A DNA stretch of 64,000 nt from Cedecea davisae DSM 4568 (GCF_000412335.2 NZ_KE161030.1:3100595-3164594), one strand, 5' to 3'; shown: positions 7,631 through 17,962, numbered from the stretch's first letter. The notes: generated by a model from the letters alone, not told the origin. A program made the numbers and translations.

Positions 7631-10483
7631 TCACGCATCCCGCGAGCTGCGGACCCGCGCGGCATAAACCGCCAGCGTTTGTTTAATCACATCCAGCGTA
7701 ACCGGCTTCGACAGGCAGCTGTCCATGCCCGACTCGAGGCAGCGCTGCTTCTCCTCCGCCAGGGCGTTTGCCGTGACGCCAATTACCGGCAGCGTCAGCC
7801 CCAGCTGGCGTATACGCTGGGTCAAACGGTAGCCGTCCATGTTCGGCATGTTGACGTCGCTAAGTACGATATCGATATGATTTTTGCTCAGGACATTTAG
7901 CGCATCAACGCCGTCGTTCGCCGTTTTACACTGATACCCCAGAGAACCCAGCTGATCTGCCAGCAGACGGCGGTTGATCGGGTGATCGTCCACGACCAGA
8001 ATCATCATGTCGTCGTTTTGCTCGTCGCTTTCATTTACCGCCGCGAGCGCCGGCGAACTGCCCGGCACCTCAACATCAATACTGTAAATCCGGCCTAACA
8101 GCGGCAGCAGCTCGTGCGGAGCGGCAACGCTATGCACCCAGCGACCCGGCTCAAACTCGGCGGGAATACCAATATGGCGGCGGCAGAAAACAATCGCCGC
8201 CCTCCCGGCCCACGGCTCATCAAGGGTATCATCGGTTATCAGGATATCGTCGCTGCCCGGCGTCTCACCCGCCCAACGCTGGGCCATGAGACCATTGCCG
8301 GTCAACAGCGCTTCAAGATAGCTATTCAGATAATCGTTGCGTACCGCCAGCCAGCAGCGCTTGCCCGCCAGCCCTTCAACATTATTTTTCGGCGCAAACT
8401 GCGCCTGATAAAGCGGTATACGCACCGTAAACTGGCTGCCCATGCCCGATTCGGTATCCACCGAAATATCGCCGTCCATCATGCTGATAAGCTTTTCACA
8501 AATCGCCAGACCCAGTCCGGTGCCCTGGAAGTTACGCTGCACGCCGGTTCCCACCTGGAAGAAGGGATCGAACAGCCGGGTCACCTCTTTGGTCGGAATA
8601 CCGACGCCGGTATCACGCACGCGGAAGCTCAGATAGTCGCCGTTTACCGAGACATGCAGAATAATGCAGCCGATGTCGGTGAACTTAATCGCGTTGCTCA
8701 GCAGGTTGGAAATAACCTGCTGAAGGCGCATCGGGTCGCCCTGCAATGTCAGCGGCACATCTGAGTCGATAAAGCAGTAAAGTCCGAGCTGTTTACGCAC
8801 CACCAGCGGTAAATAGTTAGCGGTGATATGGCTCATCACCTCGCGCGGTGAAAACTCGCGCGGCTCGATTTTCAGCTGCTCGGACTCAATTTTAGAGAAG
8901 TCGAGAATATCGCTGATAATTTTCAGCAGCAGGCTCGATGAATTGTTCATCGCCGTGACCAGCCTGTCCACGCCCTTCGGTAGCTCTTTGGTTTGCAGCA
9001 GATCAAGGTTGCCGATGATGCCGTACAGCGGCGTACGCAACTCGTGGCTGACGGTAGCGAGGAACATTGATTTCGACTGGCTTGCCTGCTCAGAAGCCTG
9101 CGCCATCTCCTGCAACGACTCTTCCATCTTCACGCGCGCGCTTACGTCCACCAGCACGCAGATAGCCACGTTCTCATTACGGTAGCGGGAGTGAACAAAG
9201 CTAATTTGCAGATTGGTATGGTTGCTGGTCAGCACGTCCACGAAGTTCACCTGCTGCCCGCAGATAATTTGCGTCAGCCGCTGCCTGTCTTCGTGGGTGA
9301 GCATATTGAGGTAGTTATGCGCCAGTTCGTTACTCAGAATATTGGTGCCGTCCTGGGTGCGCAGAATACAAATGCCCACCGGCGCGGAGGCAACAATTTT
9401 GCGGTTAAACTGCTCGTGCTCTTCCAGCCGCTGTGCGTCGCTCTCGGCGGGAATAAATATCCGTCGCTCGTACATCCTCGCCAGGGTGAACAGCACAATG
9501 CCGACCAGTACGTTAAGCAGCAGCGCATTCAGAATAAGCATACGGATACGTTCCAGCACCAGGTCAACCGGCACCGAATAGATAACGCTCAGGGATGAAG
9601 GCGGCAGGTTCTTCTTCAATACCAGCGCTTTAAAGCCTGAGGTGTAGCCAAACCATGAACGATCCTGGATCCAGCGATTTTCCGGTTCCACGCGAGATTC
9701 CGGGCCGGTCAGAGAAATCAGCGGATGGCCGTTTTCATCAAGAATAGTCACGCCGATAGGCAGCGTTCCGGGAGTAATAAAGTTCTCGATGCGCACCGTC
9801 TGCTCAATACCCAGCAGCGCCTGAAGACGCGTGCCCAGATAGACCGGCGTCAGGGTATAGAAATAGCCAATTCCGGGGCGCGGCCCCTGGCCAATCCAGT
9901 AGATGCTGTTGGCGCGCTCATCCTGCGGTGCGGTGCGGTACTTCATGATGCGCTCATGCAGCGTTTTCAGCGCGTTCTCGCGCTCCAGCGGCATATCGCG
10001 CAGGCCAAAATCAGCCATGCAAAGATTGTCACCCCCGATCAGAAATACGCGGTTCAAGTCATAAGCGGCGGAGAAGTTGTCGCGCCAATAGCGCAGGAAC
10101 CAGGACAGGGATTGCAGCGAGCTACGCCATGTCGCGCTGACCGCCGAGCAGTCCGAGTCAGGAAACAGCGGCATAAACGTTGGCGCATCCGGCTTCGTTT
10201 CGCTTTGCTCGAGCGGCGGCAGTACGCCATTCGGGGCGGTGAGACGGTTTTCAGCAATATACTTCAGCTCTTTCACCACATCCGAGGTGCGCTGAATATA
10301 GCGCTGGGCCTGGTCAAAGCTGATATTAAATTCCTGACGAATTTCCGACTCTTTATCGTGCAGCGCGTTGACGATGTAAAACACGGAAAACAGCGCAATC
10401 AGCAGCCAGAGCAAAAGCGCCAGCGCCCTGAAAAGGTAGCGCGAGATTTTAAGGGTGCTGCGAAAAGAGACGAGATATTTCAA
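7631..10483 (-). CDS. rcsC: RcsC: hybrid sensor histidine kinase of the Rcs relay
   Basis: Inner-membrane kinase that autophosphorylates in response to outer-membrane and peptidoglycan stress (through RcsF/IgaA) and sends phosphate via RcsD to RcsB. It has 950 residues (E. coli 949). Helices at about 20-41 and 313-335 enclose a periplasmic domain. A PAS-like segment follows, then the dimerisation helix with His near residue 480 in TVSHELRTPLYG. The ATPase domain shows NLLSNAIKFT, DTGVGIP and GTGLGLAI. The C-terminal receiver has phosphoacceptor Asp876 in VLSDVNMPNMDG. The kinase and receiver parts are almost identical to E. coli; the linker around residues 700-810 is divergent, as usual for this protein. 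Confidence 0.97.
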   Translation of the reverse strand: MKYLVSFRSTLKISRYLFRALALLLWLLIALFSVFYIVNALHDKESEIRQEFNISFDQAQRYIQRTSDVVKELKYIAENRLTAPNGVLPPLEQSETKPDAPTFMPLFPDSDCSAVSATWRSSLQSLSWFLRYWRDNFSAAYDLNRVFLIGGDNLCMADFGLRDMPLERENALKTLHERIMKYRTAPQDERANSIYWIGQGPRPGIGYFYTLTPVYLGTRLQALLGIEQTVRIENFITPGTLPIGVTILDENGHPLISLTGPESRVEPENRWIQDRSWFGYTSGFKALVLKKNLPPSSLSVIYSVPVDLVLERIRMLILNALLLNVLVGIVLFTLARMYERRIFIPAESDAQRLEEHEQFNRKIVASAPVGICILRTQDGTNILSNELAHNYLNMLTHEDRQRLTQIICGQQVNFVDVLTSNHTNLQISFVHSRYRNENVAICVLVDVSARVKMEESLQEMAQASEQASQSKSMFLATVSHELRTPLYGIIGNLDLLQTKELPKGVDRLVTAMNNSSSLLLKIISDILDFSKIESEQLKIEPREFSPREVMSHITANYLPLVVRKQLGLYCFIDSDVPLTLQGDPMRLQQVISNLLSNAIKFTDIGCIILHVSVNGDYLSFRVRDTGVGIPTKEVTRLFDPFFQVGTGVQRNFQGTGLGLAICEKLISMMDGDISVDTESGMGSQFTVRIPLYQAQFAPKNNVEGLAGKRCWLAVRNDYLNSYLEALLTGNGLMAQRWAGETPGSDDILITDDTLDEPWAGRAAIVFCRRHIGIPAEFEPGRWVHSVAAPHELLPLLGRIYSIDVEVPGSSPALAAVNESDEQNDDMMILVVDDHPINRRLLADQLGSLGYQCKTANDGVDALNVLSKNHIDIVLSDVNMPNMDGYRLTQRIRQLGLTLPVIGVTANALAEEKQRCLESGMDSCLSKPVTLDVIKQTLAVYAARVRSSRDA

Positions 10484-10563
10484 ATTTGGCCTGGGCGGTG
10501 CGAGAGCGAATAAATTGAGATGCGCTTAAGGTAGCCGCAAAACCCTTGTCCCGCAACGGCAAA

Positions 10564-10590
10564 CAAAAAGGGCCGCCGAAGCGACCCTTT
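10564..10590 (-). terminator. gyrA terminator
   Basis: Minus-strand AAAGGGTCGC, TTCG loop, GCGGCCCTTTTT: a stem with one mismatch, UUCG tetraloop and T tract, 20 bases after the gyrA stop. Confidence 0.85.
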
Positions 10591-10609
10591 ATTGACAGAC
10601 AATTTCGGA

Positions 10610-13252
10610 TTATTCTTCCGCGTCGTCCGCTACATCATCATCGGCTTCCGCTTCCGCTTCCGGGGCGATTTCATCGTCACCTTCCGCTACGCTACCGTCG
10701 ATGCTGTCCAGCTCTTCGTCGTCCACCGGCTCGGCCACGCGCTGCAGGCCGACCACGTTCTCATCTTCCGCAGTACGGATGAGGATAACGCCCTGGGTGT
10801 TACGCCCAACTACGCTGACTTCCGAAACGCGAGTACGCACCAGCGTACCGGCATCGGTAATCATCATAATCTGGTCGGTATCTTCCACCTGCACCGCGCC
10901 GACAACGCTGCCGTTACGCTCGGTGACCTTAATGGAGATAACGCCCTGAGTTGCGCGAGACTTGGTTGGGTATTCCGCAGCCGCGGTACGCTTACCGTAA
11001 CCATTCTGCGTGACGGTCAGGATTGACCCTTCGCCGCGTGGAATAATCAGGGAAACAACTTTGTCTTCGCCCGCCAGCTTGATGCCGCGAACGCCTGTTG
11101 CGGTTCGGCCCATGGTACGAACGGCGTCTTCTTTAAAGCGCACCACTTTACCTGCGGCTGAGAACAGCATGGCTTCGTCGCTACCGTTGGTCAGGTCAAC
11201 GCCAATCAGTTCATCGCCCTCGTTAAGGTTAACGGCGATGATACCGGCAGAACGCGGACGGCTGAAATCGGTCAGCGCGGTTTTCTTCACGGTGCCGCTT
11301 GCAGTAGCCATAAAGACGTTAACCCCTTCGGCGTACTCGCGTACCGGCAGAATAGCCGTAATACGTTCATTCGCTTCCAGCGGCAACAGGTTGACGATTG
11401 GGCGGCCACGCGCACCACGGCTCGCTTCCGGCAGCTGATAGACTTTCATCCAGTACAGACGACCACGGCTGGAGAACAGCAGAATGGTGTCGTGGGTGTT
11501 GGCCACCAGCAGGCGGTCGATAAAGTCTTCTTCTTTAATACGGGCGGCGGACTTACCTTTGCCCCCGCGGCGCTGAGCTTCATAGTCGGTCAGCGGCTGA
11601 TACTTCACATAGCCCTGGTGAGACAGGGTGACCACCACATCTTCCTGGTTGATCAGATCTTCAATGTTGATATCGGCGGTGTTGGCGGTGATTTCGGTGC
11701 GACGGTTATCGCCGAACTGATCGCGCATCGCTTCCAGCTCTTCGCGAATCACTTCCATCAGGCGCTCGGCGCTGCCAAGAATATGCAGCAACTCGGCAAT
11801 TTGCTCCAGCAGCTCTTTATACTCGTCGAGCAGTTTTTCGTGCTCAAGGCCGGTCAGTTTCTGCAAGCGCAGATCCAGAATCGCCTGAGCCTGCTGCTCG
11901 GTAAGGAAGTATTTACCGTCGCGGATACCAAATTCAGGCTCCAGCCACTCAGGGCGTGCCGCGTCGTCACCGGCGCGTTCCAGCATCGCGGCAACGTTAC
12001 CCAGATCCCACGAACGAGCAATCAGGCCAGCTTTCGCCTCTGCGGCGTTTGGCGAGTTGCGAATCAGCTCGATGATCGGGTCGATGTTCGCCAGCGCGAT
12101 AGCCAGACCTTCGAGGATGTGGGCGCGGTCGCGGGCTTTACGCAGCTCGAAAATGGTACGGCGGGTCACCACTTCGCGGCGGTGACGCACGAAGGCAGAA
12201 AGAATATCTTTCAGGTTCATTATCTTCGGCTGGCCATGGTGCAGTGCCACCATGTTGATACCGAAGGAAACCTGCAGCTGAGTCTGCGAATAAAGGTTAT
12301 TGAGCACCACTTCGCCAACGGCGTCGCGTTTGATCTCAATGACGATGCGCATGCCGTCTTTATCAGACTCGTCGCGCAGCGCGCTAATGCCTTCAACGCG
12401 TTTGTCTTTCACCAGCTCGGCGATTTTCTCAATCAGGCGTGCTTTGTTAACCTGGTACGGAATTTCGTGAACGATGATGGTTTCGCGGCCGGTTTTGGCG
12501 TCGGCTTCGACTTCCGCGCGGGCGCGAATATAAATTTTGCCGCGGCCGGTGCGGTAGGCTTCTTCAATCCCGCGGCGGCCGTTAATGATGGCGGCAGTCG
12601 GGAAATCTGGCCCTGGAATATGTTCCATCAGCCCTTCAACGCTGATGTTCTCGTCTTCGATATAAGCGAGGCAGCCGTTGATGACTTCGGTAATGTTGTG
12701 TGGCGGAATGTTGGTCGCCATCCCAACTGCGATACCGGATGAACCGTTTACCAGCAGGTTAGGAATTTTGGTCGGCATAACGTCTGGAATTTTTTCGGTG
12801 CCGTCGTAGTTATCGACGAAATCAACCGTATCTTTTTCCAGGTCGGCCATCAGTTCGTGGGCGATTTTCGACATACGGATTTCCGTATAACGCATCGCTG
12901 CGGCGGAGTCGCCGTCTACCGAACCGAAGTTGCCCTGGCCGTCAACCAGCATGTAACGCAGGGAAAATGGCTGTGCCATACGGACGATGGTGTCATAAAC
13001 CGCGGTGTCACCATGAGGGTGATATTTACCGATTACGTCACCAACAACACGGGCGGATTTTTTATATGCTTTGTTCCAGTCATTGCCCAATACGTTCATC
13101 GCGTAAAGTACGCGACGGTGTACCGGCTTAAGTCCATCTCGGACATCTGGCAGTGCGCGGCCGACAATAACCGACATCGCATAATCCAGATAGGAGCTCT
13201 TCAGCTCTTCCTCAATGTTGACCGGCGTAATTTCTCTGGCAAGGTCGCTCAT
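10610..13252 (-). CDS. gyrA: GyrA: DNA gyrase subunit A
   Basis: Breakage-reunion subunit of the A2B2 gyrase that introduces negative supercoils. It has 880 residues (E. coli 875). Catalytic Tyr122 is in [10 protein letters not shown]. The quinolone-resistance region reads [10 protein letters not shown], giving Thr83 and Asp87; E. coli has Ser83. The GyrA box QRRGGKG, needed for DNA wrapping, is present in the C-terminal beta-pinwheel. The tail is strongly acidic ([10 protein letters not shown]) and slightly longer than in E. coli, as common in this family. The start MSDLARE aligns with E. coli. The gene is single, with its own terminator, and divergent from ubiG. Confidence 0.98.
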   Translation of the reverse strand: MSDLAREITPVNIEEELKSSYLDYAMSVIVGRALPDVRDGLKPVHRRVLYAMNVLGNDWNKAYKKSARVVGDVIGKYHPHGDTAVYDTIVRMAQPFSLRYMLVDGQGNFGSVDGDSAAAMRYTEIRMSKIAHELMADLEKDTVDFVDNYDGTEKIPDVMPTKIPNLLVNGSSGIAVGMATNIPPHNITEVINGCLAYIEDENISVEGLMEHIPGPDFPTAAIINGRRGIEEAYRTGRGKIYIRARAEVEADAKTGRETIIVHEIPYQVNKARLIEKIAELVKDKRVEGISALRDESDKDGMRIVIEIKRDAVGEVVLNNLYSQTQLQVSFGINMVALHHGQPKIMNLKDILSAFVRHRREVVTRRTIFELRKARDRAHILEGLAIALANIDPIIELIRNSPNAAEAKAGLIARSWDLGNVAAMLERAGDDAARPEWLEPEFGIRDGKYFLTEQQAQAILDLRLQKLTGLEHEKLLDEYKELLEQIAELLHILGSAERLMEVIREELEAMRDQFGDNRRTEITANTADINIEDLINQEDVVVTLSHQGYVKYQPLTDYEAQRRGGKGKSAARIKEEDFIDRLLVANTHDTILLFSSRGRLYWMKVYQLPEASRGARGRPIVNLLPLEANERITAILPVREYAEGVNVFMATASGTVKKTALTDFSRPRSAGIIAVNLNEGDELIGVDLTNGSDEAMLFSAAGKVVRFKEDAVRTMGRTATGVRGIKLAGEDKVVSLIIPRGEGSILTVTQNGYGKRTAAAEYPTKSRATQGVISIKVTERNGSVVGAVQVEDTDQIMMITDAGTLVRTRVSEVSVVGRNTQGVILIRTAEDENVVGLQRVAEPVDDEELDSIDGSVAEGDDEIAPEAEAEADDDVADDAEE

Positions 13253-13412
13253 GTAACCGCTATCCCTCTAGTGTTTTCCCGGATTCAAAGGTCGCAAATT
13301 ATAACACATGCGGCACTCTGTGGGGAAACCGGAACGCATTTGTCGACGCTTTATTCGCACCGCCAGCCTGATATACTGCCCGCCTCAACATCTGCAAGGA
13401 GTCACCGCTGTA

Positions 13413-14132
13413 ATGAATGCTGAAAACCAACCGGTTATGCAGAACGTCGACCACGATGAAATCGCCAAATTTGAAGCCGTTGCTTCGCGCTGGTGGGATC
13501 TTGAAGGCGAATTTAAGCCGCTGCATCGCATCAACCCGCTGCGTTTGGGGTATATCAATCAGCGCTCCGGCGGTCTGTTCGGCAAAACCGTGCTGGATGT
13601 CGGCTGCGGCGGCGGTATTCTGGCAGAGAGCATGGCGCGCGAAGGGGCCAATGTTACGGGTCTGGATATGGGCTTTGAACCGCTTCAGGTCGCTCGCCTT
13701 CATGCGCTGGAAAGCGGAATCAAAGTCGATTATGTCCAGGAGACGGTTGAGCAGCATGCGGACAAACACGCGGGAAAGTACGACGTCGTGACCTGTATGG
13801 AAATGCTGGAACATGTGCCAGACCCGCAGTCGGTGGTTCGCGCCTGCGCTCGCCTGGTAAAGCCCGGCGGCCACGTCTTCTTCTCAACCATTAACCGCAA
13901 CGGCAAAGCCTGGCTGATGGCGGTTGTCGGGGCGGAATACGTGATGCGCATGGTGCCAAAAGGCACCCACGACGTGAAGAAGTTCATCAAACCGGCCGAG
14001 CTATTAGGCTGGGTCGATCAGACTCCGCTGCGCGAGCGCCATATTACCGGGCTACATTTCAATCCGCTGACCAACAAATTCAAGCTGGGTCCAGGGGTAG
14101 ATGTTAATTATATGCTGCATACTGAAGCATAA
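13413..14132 (+). CDS. ubiG: UbiG: ubiquinone biosynthesis O-methyltransferase
   Basis: SAM-dependent enzyme doing both O-methylations in ubiquinone synthesis. It has 239 residues (E. coli 240). Class I methyltransferase motifs: motif [14 protein letters not shown] (about residues 57-69), the acidic LDMG strand end, and [11 protein letters not shown]. The start ATG is chosen by alignment (MNAE) and an AAGGAG 11 bases upstream; an upstream in-frame ATG at 13308 has no such site. Divergent from gyrA. A perfect 15-bp inverted repeat follows the gene. Confidence 0.97.
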   Translation: MNAENQPVMQNVDHDEIAKFEAVASRWWDLEGEFKPLHRINPLRLGYINQRSGGLFGKTVLDVGCGGGILAESMAREGANVTGLDMGFEPLQVARLHALESGIKVDYVQETVEQHADKHAGKYDVVTCMEMLEHVPDPQSVVRACARLVKPGGHVFFSTINRNGKAWLMAVVGAEYVMRMVPKGTHDVKKFIKPAELLGWVDQTPLRERHITGLHFNPLTNKFKLGPGVDVNYMLHTEA

Positions 14133-14157
14133 ATCGGCATATCGTATAAGCATTGAT

Positions 14158-14197
14158 TATCGATAATTGCGCGCGACCGGTTGCGCAATTATCGATA
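14158..14197. repeat. Perfect 15-bp inverted repeat downstream of ubiG
   Basis: Arms TATCGATAATTGCGC (14158-14172) and its exact complement (14183-14197) with a 10-base loop. No T tract follows, so it is not a classical intrinsic terminator. It could be a rho-assisted 3' end or mRNA-stabilising hairpin of ubiG, or a protein site. Confidence 0.85.
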
Positions 14198-14332
14198 GAG
14201 TTTAAGAAATCAGCACCCGATCAAAATTTTCATTTTTTTTGCATCCCATTGACAATTCCCTCAGGCCTTACGTGACGTGGACTTAGGAAAAAAGCCCCCC
14301 GCTGAACATCATTTTATTGCCGAAATCAATAC

Positions 14333-14360
14333 TTGTACTGAACGGATTCCTTACTAGAAT
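14333..14360 (+). promoter_or_regulatory. Candidate nrdA sigma70 promoter
   Basis: TTGTAC (14333-14338), 16-base spacer, TAGAAT (14355-14360). The first NrdR box starts directly after the -10, consistent with repression at this promoter. Predicted from consensus only. Confidence 0.5.
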
Positions 14361-14408
14361 ACTCACCATCTAGTGACCATTTTGTCACCCACCCCCTATA
14401 TGTAGTAT
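14361..14408 (+). promoter_or_regulatory. Paired NrdR boxes of the nrdAB promoter
   Basis: Two 16-base elements at 14361-14376 and 14393-14408. The second, with core CTATATGTAGTAT, matches 11 of 13 core positions of the NrdR consensus (CWATATATWGTGT); the first matches 9 of 13. Their start-to-start distance is 32 bases, about three helical turns, the spacing typical of NrdR box pairs. NrdR represses ribonucleotide reductase genes when dATP is high. Confidence 0.65.
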
Positions 14409-14417
14409 TTATCCACA
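14409..14417 (+). promoter_or_regulatory. DnaA box upstream of nrdA
   Basis: TTATCCACA, a perfect R1/R4-type DnaA box, directly abutting the second NrdR box. In E. coli DnaA also binds upstream of nrdA and contributes to replication-linked expression. Confidence 0.75.
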
Positions 14418-14487
14418 GAGTTAGTCACAGGCTGACGGGTGTGCATAAATCAGGGGAAAACTCATCTCACGGACAGGTAAAACTCAC

Positions 14488-16773
14488 ATGAATCAGAGTC
14501 TGCTGGTTACCAAGCGCGATGGCAGCAAAGAGCGCATCAATCTGGACAAAATCCATCGAGTGCTCGACTGGGCCGCTGAGGGGCTGAACAACGTTTCCGT
14601 TTCTCAGGTAGAGCTGCGTTCCCACATCCAGTTTTATGACGGCATCAAAACCTCTGACATTCATGAAACCATTATTAAGGCCGCTGCCGACCTGATTTCC
14701 CGCGACGCGCCGGACTATCAGTATCTCGCCGCACGTCTGGCGATTTTCCACCTGCGTAAAAAAGCCTACGGCCAGTTCGAGCCGCCGAAGCTTTACGATC
14801 AGGTAGTTAAAATGGTTGAGCTGGGCAAATACGATCAACATCTGCTGGAAGACTACACGGAAGAAGAGTTCAAGCAGATGGACGATTTCATCGATCACTG
14901 GCGTGATATGAACTTCTCCTACGCGGCCGTTAAGCAGCTGGAAGGCAAATATCTGGTGCAGAACCGCGTCTCCGGCGAAATCTACGAGAGCGCGCAGTTC
15001 CTTTACATCCTGGTAGCCGCCTGCCTGTTCTCCGGCTACCCGCGTGAAACCCGCCTCAGCTACGTCAAGCGTTTCTATGATGCGGTTTCCACTTTCAAAA
15101 TTTCCCTGCCTACGCCGATCATGTCCGGCGTGCGCACCCCGACTCGCCAGTTCAGCTCCTGCGTACTGATCGAGTGCGGCGACAGCCTGGACTCCATTAA
15201 CGCGACGTCCAGCGCTATTGTGAAATACGTTTCCCAGCGTGCAGGCATCGGTATTAACGCCGGCCGCATCCGTGCTCTGGGTAGCCCTATCCGCGGCGGT
15301 GAAGCGTTCCACACCGGCTGTATCCCGTTCTACAAGCACTTCCAGACCGCGGTTAAGTCCTGCTCTCAGGGCGGCGTGCGCGGCGGGGCTGCGACCCTGT
15401 TCTACCCAATGTGGCACCTGGAAGTCGAAAGCCTGCTGGTACTGAAAAACAACCGCGGCGTTGAAGGCAACCGCGTGCGTCATATGGACTATGGCGTGCA
15501 GATTAACAAACTGATGTACACCCGCCTGCTTAAGGGCGAGGACATCACTCTGTTCAGCCCGTCCGACGTCCCGGGGCTGTACGACGCGTTCTTCGCCGAC
15601 CAAGAGAAGTTCGAGAGCCTGTACACTAAATATGAGAAAGACGACAGCATCCGCAAACAGCGCGTGAAGGCGGTCGAGCTGTTCTCCCTGATGATGCAGG
15701 AACGCGCCTCTACCGGCCGTATCTACATCCAGAACGTTGACCACTGTAACACCCACAGCCCGTTCGACCCGGCAATTGCTCCGGTTCGCCAGTCCAACCT
15801 GTGCCTGGAAATCGCCCTGCCGACCAAGCCGCTGGACGATGTGAACGACGAAAACGGCGAAATTGCGCTCTGCACCCTCTCCGCATTCAACCTGGGCGTT
15901 ATCAACAGCCTGGACGATCTGGAAGAGATGGCCGTGCTGGCGGTTCGCGCTCTGGACGCCCTGCTCGACTACCAGGATTACCCAATTCTGGCGGCTAAAC
16001 GTGGCGCAATGGGCCGCCGTACGCTGGGTATTGGCGTGATCAACTTCGCCTATTACCTGGCAAAACATGGCGTACGTTATTCCGACGGCAGCGCCAATAA
16101 CCTGACGCACAAGACCTTCGAAGCCATTCAGTATTATCTGCTGAAAGCCTCTAACGAGCTGGCAAAAGAGCAAGGTGCCTGCCCGTGGTTCAACGAAACC
16201 ACCTACGCCAAAGGCATCCTGCCGATCGACACCTACAAGAAAGATTTGGATGCGATCAGCAACGAGCCGCTGCACCTGGACTGGGAAGCGCTGCGTGAGT
16301 CCATCAAAACTCACGGCCTGCGTAACTCCACGCTCTCCGCCCTGATGCCGTCTGAGACCTCTTCGCAGATCTCTAACGCCACCAACGGCATCGAGCCACC
16401 GCGCGGCCATATCAGCATTAAAGCCTCGAAAGACGGTATCCTGCGCCAGGTGGTGCCTGATTACGAGCGTCTGAAAGATAACTACGAGCTGCTGTGGGAA
16501 ATGCCGAATAACGACGGTTACCTCCAGCTGGTTGGCCTGATGCAGAAGTTTATCGACCAGTCGATCTCCGCCAACACCAACTACGACCCAACGCGCTTCC
16601 CGTCTGGTAAAGTACCGATGCAGCAGCTGCTGAAGGACTTGCTCACCGCCTATAAATTTGGCGTGAAGACCCTTTACTACCAAAACACCCGCGACGGGGC
16701 CGAAGATACCCAGGATGACCTGGCACCTTCTATCCAGGACGATGGCTGCGAAAGCGGCGCTTGCAAAATCTAA
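14488..16773 (+). CDS. nrdA: NrdA: aerobic class Ia ribonucleotide reductase, large subunit
   Basis: Reduces ribonucleoside diphosphates to deoxy forms with NrdB. It has 761 residues, exactly the E. coli length. The N-terminal ATP-cone (about residues 5-95) senses ATP/dATP. Active-site Cys225 (SSCVLIECGD), the thiyl-radical region SNLCLEIALP and the Cys in IALCTLSAFN are all present. The C-terminal redox pair Cys754/Cys759 is in DGCESGACKI. AGG lies upstream of ATG. First gene of nrdA-nrdB-yfaE. A 738-codon open frame on the opposite strand is a codon-bias shadow. Confidence 0.98.
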   Translation: MNQSLLVTKRDGSKERINLDKIHRVLDWAAEGLNNVSVSQVELRSHIQFYDGIKTSDIHETIIKAAADLISRDAPDYQYLAARLAIFHLRKKAYGQFEPPKLYDQVVKMVELGKYDQHLLEDYTEEEFKQMDDFIDHWRDMNFSYAAVKQLEGKYLVQNRVSGEIYESAQFLYILVAACLFSGYPRETRLSYVKRFYDAVSTFKISLPTPIMSGVRTPTRQFSSCVLIECGDSLDSINATSSAIVKYVSQRAGIGINAGRIRALGSPIRGGEAFHTGCIPFYKHFQTAVKSCSQGGVRGGAATLFYPMWHLEVESLLVLKNNRGVEGNRVRHMDYGVQINKLMYTRLLKGEDITLFSPSDVPGLYDAFFADQEKFESLYTKYEKDDSIRKQRVKAVELFSLMMQERASTGRIYIQNVDHCNTHSPFDPAIAPVRQSNLCLEIALPTKPLDDVNDENGEIALCTLSAFNLGVINSLDDLEEMAVLAVRALDALLDYQDYPILAAKRGAMGRRTLGIGVINFAYYLAKHGVRYSDGSANNLTHKTFEAIQYYLLKASNELAKEQGACPWFNETTYAKGILPIDTYKKDLDAISNEPLHLDWEALRESIKTHGLRNSTLSALMPSETSSQISNATNGIEPPRGHISIKASKDGILRQVVPDYERLKDNYELLWEMPNNDGYLQLVGLMQKFIDQSISANTNYDPTRFPSGKVPMQQLLKDLLTAYKFGVKTLYYQNTRDGAEDTQDDLAPSIQDDGCESGACKI

Positions 16774-16778
16774 CGCTT

Positions 16779-16804
16779 AATCCCCTCGCAAGAGGGGATT
16801 TTTT
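16779..16804 (+). terminator. Terminator-like hairpin between nrdA and nrdB
   Basis: AATCCCCTC (16779-16787), GCAA tetraloop, GAGGGGATT (16792-16800), then TTTT. It sits inside the operon, 24 bases before nrdB, so it may attenuate or process the transcript rather than end it. Confidence 0.75.
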
Positions 16805-16828
16805 CGACGCATCATAGGATTTGACCTC

Positions 16829-17959
16829 ATGGCCTATACCACTTTTTCACAGACAAAAAACGATCAGCTCGCCGAACCGATGTTCTTTGGCCAGTCGGTT
16901 AACGTCGCGCGCTACGATCAGCAAAAATATGACATCTTTGAAAAACTGATTGAGAAGCAGCTCTCCTTCTTCTGGCGCCCGGAAGAAGTGGACGTCTCCC
17001 GCGACCGCATCGACTTCCAGGCGCTGCCGGAGCACGAGAAGCACATCTTTATCAGCAACCTGAAGTATCAGACGCTGCTGGACTCCATCCAGGGCCGCAG
17101 CCCGAACGTGGCGCTGCTGCCGCTGATCTCTATTCCTGAACTGGAAACCTGGGTGGAAACCTGGGCGTTTAGCGAGACCATTCACTCCCGCTCTTACACC
17201 CACATCATCCGTAACATCGTTAACGATCCGGCGATTGTGTTTGACGATATCGTCACCAATCAGGAGATCCTCAAGCGTGCCAAAGATATCTCCGGCTACT
17301 ATGACGATCTGATCGAGATGACCAGCTACTGGCATCTGCTGGGCGAAGGCACCCATACCGTGAACGGTAAAACCGTCACCGTTAACCTGCGCGCCCTGAA
17401 AAAACAGCTCTATATCTGCCTGATGAGCGTTAATGCCCTGGAAGCCATTCGCTTCTATGTTAGCTTTGCCTGCTCCTTCGCTTTTGCAGAGCGCGAGCTG
17501 ATGGAAGGCAATGCCAAAATCATCAAGCTTATCGCCCGCGACGAAGCCCTGCACCTGACCGGCACTCAGCACATGCTGAACCTGATGCGCAGCGGCGAAG
17601 ACGACCCGGAAATGGCTGAGATCGCCTTAGAATGCCGCCAACAGTGCTATGACCTGTTCGTGCTGGCCGCCCAGCAGGAAAAAGAGTGGGCGGACTACCT
17701 GTTCCGCGACGGTTCGATGATAGGCCTGAACAAAGACATTCTCTGCCAGTATGTTGAGTACATTACCAACATCCGCATGCAGGCCGTTGGCCTTGATTTG
17801 CCGTTCCAGACCCGCTCAAACCCAATTCCATGGATCAACGCCTGGCTGGTTTCCGACAACGTGCAGGTTGCACCGCAGGAAGTTGAGGTCAGTTCCTATC
17901 TGGTTGGTCAGATAGATTCCGAGGTCAATACCGACGATCTGAGCGACTTCCAGCTGTAA
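16829..17959 (+). CDS. nrdB: NrdB: class Ia ribonucleotide reductase, small (radical) subunit
   Basis: Carries the diferric-tyrosyl radical that starts catalysis in NrdA. It has 376 residues, identical in length to E. coli. Radical Tyr123 counting Met (Tyr122 in the literature) lies in [10 protein letters not shown]. Iron-ligand segments are conserved: [12 protein letters not shown], the [10 protein letters not shown] Glu and [12 protein letters not shown]. The C-terminal tail ending DDLSDFQL docks to NrdA. AGG is found about 9 bases before the ATG. The hairpin before nrdB may set the A:B ratio; yfaE follows after 3 bases. Confidence 0.98.
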   Translation: MAYTTFSQTKNDQLAEPMFFGQSVNVARYDQQKYDIFEKLIEKQLSFFWRPEEVDVSRDRIDFQALPEHEKHIFISNLKYQTLLDSIQGRSPNVALLPLISIPELETWVETWAFSETIHSRSYTHIIRNIVNDPAIVFDDIVTNQEILKRAKDISGYYDDLIEMTSYWHLLGEGTHTVNGKTVTVNLRALKKQLYICLMSVNALEAIRFYVSFACSFAFAERELMEGNAKIIKLIARDEALHLTGTQHMLNLMRSGEDDPEMAEIALECRQQCYDLFVLAAQQEKEWADYLFRDGSMIGLNKDILCQYVEYITNIRMQAVGLDLPFQTRSNPIPWINAWLVSDNVQVAPQEVEVSSYLVGQIDSEVNTDDLSDFQL

Positions 17960-17962
17960 GTT

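Larger units (their letters stand above)
14133..14487. other. ubiG-nrdA intergenic region
   Basis: 355 bases without a protein gene. It holds the inverted repeat after ubiG, then from about 14333 the nrdA promoter with NrdR boxes and a DnaA box. The part 14200-14330 shows A/T tracts and nothing I can name. Confidence 0.8.

Noticed and set aside
11492-12742. 416-codon open frame opposite gyrA
   Set aside because: Antisense shadow of a conserved gene with no family resemblance.
14467-16683. 738-codon open frame opposite nrdA
   Set aside because: It is an exact antisense shadow of nrdA, low-complexity (Val/Gln/Arg-rich), with no ribosome site; biased codon use of highly expressed genes removes antisense stops.
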